Assembly (NCBI RefSeq): GCF_002379585.1
Contig: NZ_DFUE01000033.1
Coordinates: forward strand, 35,246-46,088
Direction: 5' to 3'
Source: Pseudomonas sp. UBA4194
Lineage (GTDB): Bacteria; Pseudomonadota; Gammaproteobacteria; Pseudomonadales; Pseudomonadaceae
Length of the DNA stretch: 10,843 nt
The position numbers and the translations under genes are program-made. Positions 4,867 to 10,843 of the stretch are shown one piece after another. The number at the start of each line of letters is the position of its first letter. The first letter of the stretch is position 1. The notes under the pieces were generated by a model that worked only from the letters and a program-made list of their open reading frames with translations, searched no databases and was not told the DNA's origin.

Positions 4867-6138
4867 TCAGCTGGTAAAACTGATATGCCCATCCACCAAC
4901 GTATGGCGAACCATGCCTGGCAGGCTATGGCCCAGGAACGGACAGTTGGCGCCCTTGGACAGCCAGCGCTCGCCCGCCACCGTCGACACACCTGGATCGA
5001 ACACCACCAGATCGGCCGCCGCACCCACCTGCAGGCGTCCCGCCGGCAAGCGCAGGGCATCGGCCGGCCCCTGGCCCAGACGCGCCAGCAGCGTCGGCAG
5101 ATCCAGCAAACCGTCTTCCACCAAGGTCAACGCCAGCGGCAACAGCAACTCGACGCTGCTGATGCCCGGCTCGGTGGCACCAAACGGCGCCAGCTTGGCA
5201 TCCCGCTCGTGGGGCTGGTGATGGCTGGAGATGGCTTGTACCACACCACTTTTCACCGCCTGGCGCAGCCCTTCGCGGTCAGCGCTGGAGCGCAGGGGCG
5301 GTTGTACGTGGTACAGGCTGGAGAATCCGGTCAGGGCCTCGTCGGTCAGAATCAACTGATACAGCGCCACATCCGCCGTCACCGGCAGGCCGCGGGCCTG
5401 GGCCTGTTCGATCAGCTTCACGCCGCGGGCTGTGGTCAGCTGGCTGAAGTGGGCACGCACACCACTTTGCTCGACCAGCAGCAGGTCCCGGGCCAGGGCC
5501 ACGGTCTCAGCAGTTTCCGGAATCCCCGGCAGACCCAGGAAGCTGGCCGTCGGGCCTTCATGGGCCAGGCCGCCAGCGGCCAGGTCACAGTCCTGGGAGT
5601 GGAACACCACGGTCAGGTCGAACGTGGCCGCGTATTCCAACGCCCGGCACAGGGTGCGGTTGTTGGGGAAGCTGCTCAGGCCGTTGCCAAAGGCAATGCA
5701 GCCGGCGTCACGCAAGGCCACCAGTTCGGCCAGTTGCTCGCCTTCCAGGCCTTTGCTCAGGGCGCCAATGGGATAAACCTTGGCGTGGCCGGCTTCGCGG
5801 GCGCGATCCAGAATCAGCTCGGCCACCGCCGTGGTGTCCAGAATCGGCTTGGTCAGCGGCGGGCAGCACAGGCTGGTAACACCGCCGGCCGCTGCGGCGC
5901 GGGTTTCACTGGCGACGGTGCCTTTGCGGCTGTAGCCAGGCTCTCGCAGGGAAACGCTGAGGTCGACCAGGCCTGGCGCGACCACCAGGCCGGTGGCGTC
6001 CAGGGTCTGGCTGGGGCTGAAGCCTGCGGGTGCAGCACCCACGGCCACGATCCGGCCCTCGCTGACGTGCAGGTCGCTGAGCTGGTCCAGGCCACTGGCG
6101 GGGTCGATGACGCGGGCGCCGAGAATACTGAGGCTCAC
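4867..6138 (-). CDS. pyrC': Inactive dihydroorotase-like ATCase subunit PyrC'
   Basis: This is the non-catalytic partner of PyrB in Pseudomonas aspartate transcarbamoylase, a dodecamer of six PyrB and six PyrC' chains at the entry to pyrimidine synthesis. It has 423 residues and the amidohydrolase fold (MSLSILGARVIDP start, beta-sandwich end LQVGAAADLVVFDP at 369-382). Active dihydroorotases carry DLHVHLREPG. Here this is DLSVSLREPG (59-68), so both metal-binding histidines are serines (S61, S63). The later zinc-site H-x-x-H is HFSQ (230-233), and the catalytic Asp of TDHAPH appears as H306 in SHHQPH (305-310 read S-H-H-Q-P-H). These losses mark it as a pseudoenzyme, as known for P. putida and P. 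aeruginosa. It must keep PyrB assembled; a separate active dihydroorotase must exist elsewhere. The start is GTG, chosen because an AGGAGA lies seven bases upstream and the conserved protein begins there. The GTG overlaps the pyrB stop (GTGA), indicating coupled translation. The frame is open further upstream, but only inside pyrB. Confidence 0.96.
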   Translation of the reverse strand: MSLSILGARVIDPASGLDQLSDLHVSEGRIVAVGAAPAGFSPSQTLDATGLVVAPGLVDLSVSLREPGYSRKGTVASETRAAAAGGVTSLCCPPLTKPILDTTAVAELILDRAREAGHAKVYPIGALSKGLEGEQLAELVALRDAGCIAFGNGLSSFPNNRTLCRALEYAATFDLTVVFHSQDCDLAAGGLAHEGPTASFLGLPGIPETAETVALARDLLLVEQSGVRAHFSQLTTARGVKLIEQAQARGLPVTADVALYQLILTDEALTGFSSLYHVQPPLRSSADREGLRQAVKSGVVQAISSHHQPHERDAKLAPFGATEPGISSVELLLPLALTLVEDGLLDLPTLLARLGQGPADALRLPAGRLQVGAAADLVVFDPGVSTVAGERWLSKGANCPFLGHSLPGMVRHTLVDGHISFTS

Positions 6139-7139
6139 TGGGCGCTCTCCTGCTCGAATTGACGTTGCGCGGTTTGTCCGCTCATGGCCATGGACAGCAC
6201 CGCCATGCGGACGGCGATGCCGTAGGTCACTTGATTGAGGATCACCGAGTGGGGGCCGTCGGCCACTGCCGACTCGATTTCCACACCACGGTTGATCGGC
6301 CCCGGGTGCATGACGATGGCGTCCGGCTTGGCCCCGGCCAATCGCGCCGTGGTCAGGCCGAACAAGCGGTAGAACTCGCCTTCGCTGGGCAGCAGGCCGC
6401 CATTCATGCGCTCGCGTTGCAGACGCAGCATGATCACCACGTCGACGTCTTTGAGGCCCTGTTCCAGGTCGGTGTAGACCTTCACGCCGTACTGCTCGAC
6501 ACCGATCGGCAGCAGGGTCTTGGGCCCGATCACGCGGATGTCCCGGCAACCCAGGGTCTTGAGGGCAATCATGTTCGAGCGCGCCACGCGCGAGTGCAAG
6601 ATGTCACCGACGATGGCCACCGAGAGGTTCTCGAAACCGCCTTTGTGGCGGCGGATGGTCAGCATGTCGAGCATGCCCTGGGTCGGGTGCGCATGGCGGC
6701 CGTCACCGCCGTTGATGATGGCAACGTCCGGGCATACGTGCTCGGCGATGAAGTGAGCGGCGCCGGAGTCGGCATGGCGTACCACGAACATGTCCGCCGC
6801 CATGGCCTCGAGATTGCGCAAGGTGTCGAACAGGGTTTCGCCCTTGCTGGTCGAGGAGGTCGATACGTTCAGCGTGATCACGTCGGCCGACAGCCGCTGG
6901 GCCGCCAGTTCGAAGGTGGTGCGGGTGCGCGTGGAGTTCTCGAAGAACACATTGCATACGGTCTTGCCGCGCAGCAGCGGGACTTTCTTGACGGCGCGAG
7001 CGCCGACCTCAAGGAAGGAGTCGGCGGTGTCGAGCAATTCGGTCAACAGTTCCCGGGGCAGGCCGTCCAGGGACAGGAAGTGGCGGAGCTGGCCCTGGTC
7101 ATTGAGCTGCAGCGGGCGCTTGGCGTCGATAGGCGTCAT
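6135..7139 (-). CDS. pyrB: Aspartate carbamoyltransferase catalytic subunit
   Basis: PyrB condenses carbamoyl phosphate with aspartate to N-carbamoyl-aspartate, the first committed step of pyrimidine synthesis, in the cytosol. It has 334 residues. The carbamoyl-phosphate loop FFENSTRTRTTFE spans 65-77 (S69-T70-R71-T72-R73). The 80s loop has STSKGET (96-102, with K99), the HPTQ motif is at 151-154, and MHPGPINRG (277-285) supplies the conserved proline loop. All active-site residues are present. Compared with E. coli PyrB it has an N-terminal extension of roughly 20-30 residues, typical of Pseudomonas PyrB and thought to matter for holding PyrC' and for nucleotide control. No pyrI-type regulatory gene is nearby, as expected for this ATCase class. 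It starts 10 nt after the pyrR stop, with only a weak AAGAG upstream that overlaps that stop, so it probably relies on coupling from pyrR. It overlaps pyrC' by 4 nt. Confidence 0.98.
   Translation of the reverse strand: MTPIDAKRPLQLNDQGQLRHFLSLDGLPRELLTELLDTADSFLEVGARAVKKVPLLRGKTVCNVFFENSTRTRTTFELAAQRLSADVITLNVSTSSTSKGETLFDTLRNLEAMAADMFVVRHADSGAAHFIAEHVCPDVAIINGGDGRHAHPTQGMLDMLTIRRHKGGFENLSVAIVGDILHSRVARSNMIALKTLGCRDIRVIGPKTLLPIGVEQYGVKVYTDLEQGLKDVDVVIMLRLQRERMNGGLLPSEGEFYRLFGLTTARLAGAKPDAIVMHPGPINRGVEIESAVADGPHSVILNQVTYGIAVRMAVLSMAMSGQTAQRQFEQESAQ
6146..6151 (-). promoter_or_regulatory. Ribosome binding site deciding the GTG start of pyrC'
   Basis: AGGAGA on the minus strand, with seven bases before the GTG at 6138-6136. 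It lies inside the last codons of pyrB and is the strongest Shine-Dalgarno in the pyr cluster besides that of pyrR. It fits a need for PyrC' made in equal amounts to PyrB. Confidence 0.75.
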
Positions 7140-7149
7140 GGCGGGGCTC

Positions 7150-7668
7150 TTAAAGGGTGGAGGCGGAAACGAGGTCCTGGCGCTCGAGGGCGAGCGGGGC
7201 GGGGCCGAGCAATTTTACCCGTTCGTGGGCGGCCAGTGACAGGGTGGCGCCGACCACATCGGGGCGGATCGGCAGTTCGCCGGCATCCAGGTCCAGCAGA
7301 CTGACCAGCGTCACACTGGCCGGCCGGCCATAGTCGAACAGTTCATTGAGGGCCGCACGGATGGTGCGGCCGCTCATCAGCACGTCGTCGATCAATACCA
7401 GGTGCTGGCCCTCGATCTCGAATGGCAGCTCGGAGGGGCGCACTTGCGGGTGCAGGCCGTTCTGGCTGAAGTCGTCGCGGTAGAACGACACGTCCAGGGT
7501 GCCCAGCGGTTCCGTGCTGCCCAGCGCCTCGAGCAATGCCTGAGCGACCCAGACACCGCCGGTACGGATGCCGATGAAGCGCGGCTCGTGGATGGAGCGT
7601 CTGGCCAGATGCGCCTTGAGATCGACAGCCATCGCGCTGATCAGCTCAGCGGGGTTGGGAAGGCTCAT
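7150..7668 (-). CDS. pyrR: PyrR-family pyrimidine operon regulator / uracil phosphoribosyltransferase
   Basis: This 172-residue type I phosphoribosyltransferase fold is a member of the PyrR family. Bacillus members bind pyr mRNA in response to UMP and also make UMP from uracil and PRPP. The PRPP loop is LVLIDDVLMSGRTIRAAL (90-107, with the acidic pair D94-D95). An upstream IGIRTGGVWVA (32-42) supplies the pyrophosphate-binding part, and YRDDF (63-67) and the P-rich end also match the family. The ATG at 7666-7668 has AGGAG five bases upstream. An in-frame extension of 12 codons (MPTTQHPHTGAH) lacks both conservation and a ribosome binding site. It is 10 nt upstream of pyrB, which supports a pyr regulatory role. 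Whether it acts as an RNA-binding attenuator in Pseudomonas is unclear. I see no anti-terminator structure upstream of pyrB; the intergene is only 10 nt. Confidence 0.93.
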   Translation of the reverse strand: MSLPNPAELISAMAVDLKAHLARRSIHEPRFIGIRTGGVWVAQALLEALGSTEPLGTLDVSFYRDDFSQNGLHPQVRPSELPFEIEGQHLVLIDDVLMSGRTIRAALNELFDYGRPASVTLVSLLDLDAGELPIRPDVVGATLSLAAHERVKLLGPAPLALERQDLVSASTL

Positions 7669-7673
7669 GTGTG

Positions 7674-7678
7674 CTCCT
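7674..7678 (-). promoter_or_regulatory. Ribosome binding site deciding the pyrR start
   Basis: AGGAG on the minus strand, with five bases before the ATG at 7668. It rules against the longer in-frame start at 7704. Confidence 0.75.
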
Positions 7679-7728
7679 GTGTGTGGGTGTTGGGTGGTCG
7701 GCATGGCGCAAGATCGGTGTGGACCCCA

Positions 7729-7855
7729 TCGCGGGCAGAGCCCGCTCCCACATGGGTACGTGGATTCCTGTGGGCCACATTGGAACGCGGACTCCTGTGG
7801 GGGCCTGGTTCCACATTGGGGCGCGGACTCCTGTGGGAGCGGGTTCTACCCGCGA
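7729..7855. repeat. BIME-like element: inverted REP pair around ~36-bp tandem repeats
   Basis: The left REP (7729-7752) is identical to the REP cores at 4672-4695 and 4725-4748. The right REP (7832-7855) is its inverted copy with two changes (GGGTTCTACCCGC instead of GGGCTCTGCCCGC), which change both arms together and so keep the small stem paired. Between them a degenerate tandem repeat is visible. CCACATTGG occurs at 7775 and 7811, CGCGGACTCCTGTGG at 7786-7800 and 7822-7836 (36-bp period). A first, shorter copy has GTGGATTCCTGTGGG around 7759-7774, nine bases shorter. The repeated CCTGTGGG resembles the REP flank, so the interior looks like decayed REP pieces. It fills most of the 220-bp gap between ruvX and pyrR (7669-7888), which holds no gene and no convincing promoter. 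Confidence 0.85.
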
Positions 7856-7888
7856 TGGGGGCCACGCGGTAATCAAGGTCGCATCCGA

Positions 7889-8329
7889 TCAACGATCAAA
7901 AGACCCCGCATGCTCCTCGAGCCAGCCCTGCAGCAACAGCTTGGCGGCGATGGCGTCTACCGGGTTGTCACGATAACTGCCGCGCTGTCCGCCGCGGGCC
8001 ATGCGCTCGCCCTTGGCTTCGAAGGTGGTCAGGCGCTCGTCGTGGGTGTGGACCGGGATGTTGAAGCGGCCATTGAGGCGACGGGCAAATTTCTCGGCGC
8101 GTTCGCTCATGTCGCTGGGACTGCCGTCCATGTTCAACGGCAAACCGACGACGATGGCATCGGGTTGCCATTCCTTGATCAGGGCTTCGACCCTGGTCCA
8201 GTCGGGCACGCCGTTCTGGGCTTTCAAGGTGCACAGCTCGCGGGCCTGGCCGGTGATCACCTGGCCGACCGCGAAGCCGATCTGTTTGGTGCCGTAGTCC
8301 ACGCCCAGCAGCAGTTTGGGACTTGCCAT
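7889..8329 (-). CDS. ruvX: YqgF/RuvX-family RNase H-fold nuclease
   Basis: This is a small cytosolic protein of 146 residues from the YqgF/RuvX family, a resolvase-like RNase H fold. In E. coli YqgF is essential and has been linked to 16S rRNA 5'-end maturation; other members cleave Holliday junctions, so the cellular role is mixed. Conserved acidic positions are D11 in LLGVDYGTKQIGFA (7-20), E98 in HDERLTT (96-102) and D125 in NPVDAIAA (122-129). IVVGLPLNMDG (59-69) is the other family signature. The active site is intact. The ATG shares its A with the yqgE stop (TGATG), so translation is likely coupled. The neighbouring yqgE-ruvX pair is conserved across proteobacteria. A much longer open frame continues upstream, but it only runs through yqgE. 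Confidence 0.95.
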   Translation of the reverse strand: MASPKLLLGVDYGTKQIGFAVGQVITGQARELCTLKAQNGVPDWTRVEALIKEWQPDAIVVGLPLNMDGSPSDMSERAEKFARRLNGRFNIPVHTHDERLTTFEAKGERMARGGQRGSYRDNPVDAIAAKLLLQGWLEEHAGSFDR

Positions 8330-8898
8330 CAGGCGTGGCCCGCCTGGCTGGTGAGCAGGCTCAAATTGATGCCCAGGCGTGCCGCGGCGGCAGCCAGACG
8401 CTGTTCGCTGTTCATCTCGAACAGGATATCGGCGTCGAACGGGCACGTCAGCCAGGCGTTGTCCGCCAGTTCCGCTTCCAGCTGCCCTGCATCCCAGCCG
8501 GCATAGCCCAGGGTGATCAGGCTCTTGGCCGGGCCGGCGCCGTCGGCGATGGCGAACAGCACGTCCTGGGAGGTGGAGAGGGAAATCTCGCCCAACTGCA
8601 CCGTGGCCTGGAACACCGGCCCGCTGGGGTGCAACACGAAACCACGGTCGGTCTGCACCGGGCCACCGTTGTAGATCGGCACGTGCTGGCAGGCCGGCGG
8701 TGGATCGATGTCCGGTCGCAACTGCTCGAGAATGTCCGCCAGGCTCAAGTCCTGGGCGCGGTTGACTACCAGACCCATGGCGCCATTGGCCGTGTGCTCG
8801 ACGATGTAGGTCAAGGTCTGGGCAAAGTTCGGGTCGGCCATGTGCGGCATGGCAATCAGAAACTGATGCTTGAGGTAGGTCGGGTCGACGTTTTTCAT
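8329..8898 (-). CDS. algH: YqgE/AlgH family (DUF179) protein
   Basis: This 189-residue soluble protein, the same length as P. aeruginosa AlgH, has no known enzymatic motif. Family signatures are TYLKHQFLIAMPHMADPNF (7-25), GAMGLVVNR (39-47), IYNGGPVQTDRGFVLH (75-90), the SQDVL region (110-114), and GYAGWDAGQLE (131-141) with NAWL (147-150). AlgH was originally tied to alginate control in P. aeruginosa; the biochemical function remains unknown. The chosen ATG is the first in frame, begins just before the conserved block and gives the expected length. The TTG that would add 12 residues lacks a ribosome binding site. The Shine-Dalgarno is weak for the ATG too. It shares one base with ruvX and is 59 bp downstream of tonB. 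Confidence 0.93.
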   Translation of the reverse strand: MKNVDPTYLKHQFLIAMPHMADPNFAQTLTYIVEHTANGAMGLVVNRAQDLSLADILEQLRPDIDPPPACQHVPIYNGGPVQTDRGFVLHPSGPVFQATVQLGEISLSTSQDVLFAIADGAGPAKSLITLGYAGWDAGQLEAELADNAWLTCPFDADILFEMNSEQRLAAAAARLGINLSLLTSQAGHA

Positions 8899-8919
8899 AG
8901 GGTGTAGTGTGGCGTCGGT

Positions 8920-8944
8920 GCGCCAAGCTGACAAGCTGAGGCGC
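8920..8944. other. Hairpin with AAGCTGA direct repeat between tonB and yqgE
   Basis: GCGCC (8920-8924) pairs with GGCGC (8940-8944). Inside, AGCT (8926-8929) can pair with AGCT (8934-8937), and AAGCTGA is repeated directly with one base between copies. It sits in the 59-bp tonB-yqgE gap, 13 bases after the tonB stop in transcript sense. It could be a weak processing or attenuation hairpin. There is no T tract, and it is too short to be sure. Confidence 0.3.
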
Positions 8945-8957
8945 GTACTTTCATGTG

Positions 8958-9863
8958 TCAGTTGCTTTGCAGTCGATCGCCCTTGGCGAAACGCCAGGTG
9001 CGGATGATCTCCAGGCGGTCGACGTCTGCCAGATCCCCGGTGAACGGCGCGAAGGGCGCGGCCAGGCGCACGATGCGCTGCGCCGCCTGGTCCAGCAACG
9101 GCTGACCGGACGATTCGAGCACCAGCACCTCGTACAGCGAGCCGTCGCTGTTGATCGAGACCATCAGCCTCAAGCTACCGTAGATCTGCTGACGCCGGGC
9201 TTCTTCGGGATAATTCAGGTTGCCGATGCGTTCGACTTTCTTGCGCCAGTCGTCCTTGTACCAGGCACCCTTGTCGCGCATGGTCGAGGCCGCGCTCAAC
9301 CGATGGATGCGCGGGCGCTTGGCATAGGCCTGCTGCTCATGAGAGAGCTCGGCTTCGAGGCTGGCAATCTCGCTGGACAGCTGCGAACTGTCGAAATCCG
9401 GGGTGGCGGCCTTGGGCGTGGGTTCGGGTTTGGCCGGCGGTGGCCGGGCTTCGGTCTTGACCGGTTTGGGCGCGGTGGTGGCCACGGCTTTTTTTACCGG
9501 CGCCGGCTCGGGCTGCGCGGCAGGTTTGGGCGCCGGTGGCGGGGTCACCTTGTTGATCTTGCTGTCCTGGAACGGCGCGACCTCGGTAGTCTTGGGCACG
9601 GCTTTCTTGTCCAGGGTACCGCTGCCCTGCTGATTGTCCTGGGCCAGGTAATCGGCCTGCTTGGGCGCAACCTGGCTCTTGAACGGCGCCAGGGTCACTT
9701 CCAGGGTCTTGCTGATTTCCGGCGGCTTTTCCACGCTGAAGCTCACGCCGACAATCAGCGCCACGTGCACCAGAGCAGCGAGGAACAGGGTGAACCCCAG
9801 ACGATCCGCAGGGCGGGGGCCGATGCGAGTCAATTCGGTGGGCAGGTCGGCAGGCAAGGTCAT
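8958..9863 (-). CDS. tonB3: TonB-family energy transducer (TonB3-like)
   Basis: This 301-residue inner-membrane protein has the TonB layout. It has a short cytosolic N-terminus with RIGPRPADR (13-21), one membrane helix at about 22-42 with the conserved histidine H33, a periplasmic proline/lysine-rich stretch (107-153, many P-K-P and P-A-P), a short helical acidic section at 160-180, and a C-terminal TonB domain (205-296). That domain carries NLNYPEEARR (215-224), IYGSLRLMVSINSDGSL (227-243) and LESSGQPLLDQAAQ (249-262). TonB proteins relay proton-motive force from ExbB/ExbD to outer-membrane receptors, but no exbBD is adjacent. Its place between gshB and algH matches P. aeruginosa tonB3, reported to affect twitching and pilus assembly. 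ATG 9861-9863 is chosen; a GTG 13 codons upstream is possible. The Shine-Dalgarno (GGAT) is weak. The symbol rests on gene order rather than strong sequence matching. Confidence 0.88.
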   Translation of the reverse strand: MTLPADLPTELTRIGPRPADRLGFTLFLAALVHVALIVGVSFSVEKPPEISKTLEVTLAPFKSQVAPKQADYLAQDNQQGSGTLDKKAVPKTTEVAPFQDSKINKVTPPPAPKPAAQPEPAPVKKAVATTAPKPVKTEARPPPAKPEPTPKAATPDFDSSQLSSEIASLEAELSHEQQAYAKRPRIHRLSAASTMRDKGAWYKDDWRKKVERIGNLNYPEEARRQQIYGSLRLMVSINSDGSLYEVLVLESSGQPLLDQAAQRIVRLAAPFAPFTGDLADVDRLEIIRTWRFAKGDRLQSN

Positions 9864-9880
9864 GAAAAATCCAGCAGTCT

Positions 9881-9932
9881 TGCATCCCGGGCGGTGATGC
9901 ACGCCCGAGAACTGAAAAGGGCGAGCATCATA
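9881..9932 (-). promoter_or_regulatory. Candidate tonB promoter/operator region
   Basis: On the minus strand TATGAT (9927-9932) is a good -10 match, 64 bases upstream of the tonB ATG. The best -35 is CTGACG at 9952-9957, with over-long 19-bp spacing and overlapping the gshB stop. Downstream of it, TGCATC (9881-9886) faces GATGCA (9896-9901), a perfect 6-bp inverted repeat with a nine-base loop that could be an operator or leader hairpin. The site would let tonB-yqgE be made apart from gshB. It does not resemble a Fur box. Confidence 0.28.
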
Positions 9933-9953
9933 ACCTGTCCCCGGGTGGCTACG

Positions 9954-10843
9954 TCAGCGTGCCTTGAGCTTGCGATCAATGGCGTCCATCAACTGTCCGC
10001 CGATGTCGGTATTGAAGGCCGCATCGATTTCGCGAATGCAGGTAGGGCTGGTGACGTTGATTTCGGTGAGGTTCTCGCCGATCACGTCCAGACCCACGAA
10101 CAGCAGGCCTTTCTCGCGCAGGGTCGGGCCGACCTGTTCGGCGATCCAGCGGTCCTTGTCGCTCAGCGGACGAGCTTCGCCACGGCCACCGGCGGCCAGG
10201 TTGCCGCGGGTCTCGCCGCTGGCCGGGATACGTGCCAGGCAGTAGGGCACCGGCTCGCCATCGATCATCAGGATGCGCTTGTCGCCATCGACGATCGCCG
10301 GCAGGTAGCGCTGCGCCATGATCTGCTGGGTGCCCAGTACGGTCAGGGTTTCCAGGATCACCGAGAGGTTGGGGTCGCCCGGGCGATGGCGGAAGATCGA
10401 GGTGCCGCCCATGCCATCCAGCGGTTTGAGAATCACGTCGCCGTGCTCGGCGACGAACTCGCGCAGGATGTCGGCACGACGGCTGACCATGGTCGGCGGG
10501 GTCAGCTGTGGAAACAGCGTGGCGAACATCTTTTCGTTGCAGTCGCGCAGGCTCTGGGGCTTGTTGACTACCAGCACGCCATCGTTCTCGGCTTGCTCGA
10601 GCAGGTAGGTGGAATAAACGAATTCCAGGTCGAAGGGCGGGTCCTTGCGCATCAGGATGACGTCCAGGTCGGCCAGGGGCGCGTCGATTTCGGACTCGAA
10701 TTCGAACCAGTGCTCGGGGTCGGCGAACACCTTCAACGGCCGCATCCGCGCGCGGGCCTGGCCCTTGGCCTGGTAGAGATCCTGGATTTCCATGTGCATC
10801 AGCGTCCAGCCACGGGCCTGGGCAGCCAGCAGCATGGCCAGCG
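9954..10843 (-). CDS. gshB: Glutathione synthetase (N-terminus beyond window)
   Basis: GshB is the cytosolic ATP-grasp enzyme that joins glycine to gamma-glutamylcysteine. The stop codon is inside the window, but the frame is open to the right edge. About 296 codons are visible, whereas the family is about 317 long, so roughly 20 N-terminal residues are missing. The internal ATG at 10833-10835 is not the real start: the preceding codons read S-L-A, matching the conserved SLAMLLAAQARGW. Counting from that Met, VILMRKDPPFDLEF (59-72), LLEQAENDGVLVVNKPQSLRDCNEK (78-102, partly variable), the glycine-rich ATP loop VILKPLDGMGGTSIF (134-148), ETRGNLAAGGRG (208-219) and the metal-binding GLDVIGENLTEINVTSPT (248-265) are all intact. 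It heads the visible leftward run and is 90 bp upstream of tonB. In P. aeruginosa the pilG twitching chemosensory operon lies next to it. Confidence 0.97.
   Translation of the reverse strand, partial: LAMLLAAQARGWTLMHMEIQDLYQAKGQARARMRPLKVFADPEHWFEFESEIDAPLADLDVILMRKDPPFDLEFVYSTYLLEQAENDGVLVVNKPQSLRDCNEKMFATLFPQLTPPTMVSRRADILREFVAEHGDVILKPLDGMGGTSIFRHRPGDPNLSVILETLTVLGTQQIMAQRYLPAIVDGDKRILMIDGEPVPYCLARIPASGETRGNLAAGGRGEARPLSDKDRWIAEQVGPTLREKGLLFVGLDVIGENLTEINVTSPTCIREIDAAFNTDIGGQLMDAIDRKLKAR

Noticed and set aside
4828..6162. 444-codon open frame on the plus strand antisense to pyrC'
   Set aside because: It is the complement of a well-supported gene, rich in Q, R, G and H as expected from antisense frames in GC-rich Pseudomonas DNA. 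It has no domain and runs through the inverted REP at 4827-4850.
6138..6549. Upstream extension of pyrC' giving a 560-residue protein
   Set aside because: The added part is another frame of pyrB. The GTG at 6138 has a strong ribosome site and gives exactly the 423 residues of Pseudomonas PyrC'.
6159..7304. 381-codon plus-strand frame antisense to pyrB and pyrR
   Set aside because: It covers two recognised genes and has the H/R/G/Q-rich composition of a shadow frame, with no recognisable family or convincing ribosome site.
8329..8926. Upstream extension of ruvX to 345 residues
   Set aside because: The extra region is yqgE read in another frame. The RuvX fold begins at the ATG at 8329.

Overview
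The window looks like chromosomal core DNA of a fluorescent-group Pseudomonas, probably the P. fluorescens/P. putida side of the genus. The evidence is the high GC, the gene order gshB-tonB-yqgE(algH)-ruvX-pyrR-pyrB-pyrC', the order yggS-proC-yggT divergent from pilT, protein lengths that match Pseudomonas orthologues (PilT 344 aa, PyrB 334 aa, PyrC' 423 aa, AlgH 189 aa), and REP elements with the GCGGGCagaGCCCGC core common in this group. I recall that P. aeruginosa PAO1 has the same two blocks in the same relative order, with other genes between them. The species cannot be named from the sequence alone.

Left block (1-3293). yggS, proC and yggT run leftward as a tight operon: yggS and proC overlap by 4 nt, and the proC stop lies inside the yggT Shine-Dalgarno sequence. 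A 66-bp gap holding divergent promoters separates them from pilT, which runs rightward and encodes the type IV pilus retraction ATPase. pilT stands alone here; its usual partner pilU does not follow it.

Middle block (3294-4866). pilT converges on a secreted NlpC/P60 (C40) cell-wall peptidase across a 59-bp gap that holds a strong imperfect hairpin. The peptidase gene and a rightward gene for a double-TM2 membrane protein diverge from a 249-bp, comparatively AT-rich region rich in palindromes. The TM2 gene converges on pyrC' across a REP cluster made of three tandem units of about 52 bp plus one inverted REP.

Right block (4867-10843). Seven genes run leftward: gshB (its N-terminus lies beyond the window), tonB, yqgE, ruvX, pyrR, pyrB and pyrC'. 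yqgE and ruvX share one base, and pyrB and pyrC' overlap by 4 nt. PyrB is the catalytic subunit of Pseudomonas-type aspartate transcarbamoylase. PyrC' is its inactive dihydroorotase-like partner and visibly lacks the metal-binding HxH. A second REP cluster, with internal repeats of about 36 bp, lies between ruvX and pyrR inside this co-oriented run.

I found no mobile-element genes, CRISPR array, tRNA, rRNA or phage genes, and nothing that I can honestly call a new defence or biosynthetic system. The less ordinary parts are the two REP clusters, the palindrome-rich control region at 3989-4237, the hairpin between pilT and the peptidase gene, and the replacement of the usual pilU neighbourhood by a peptidase/TM2 pair.
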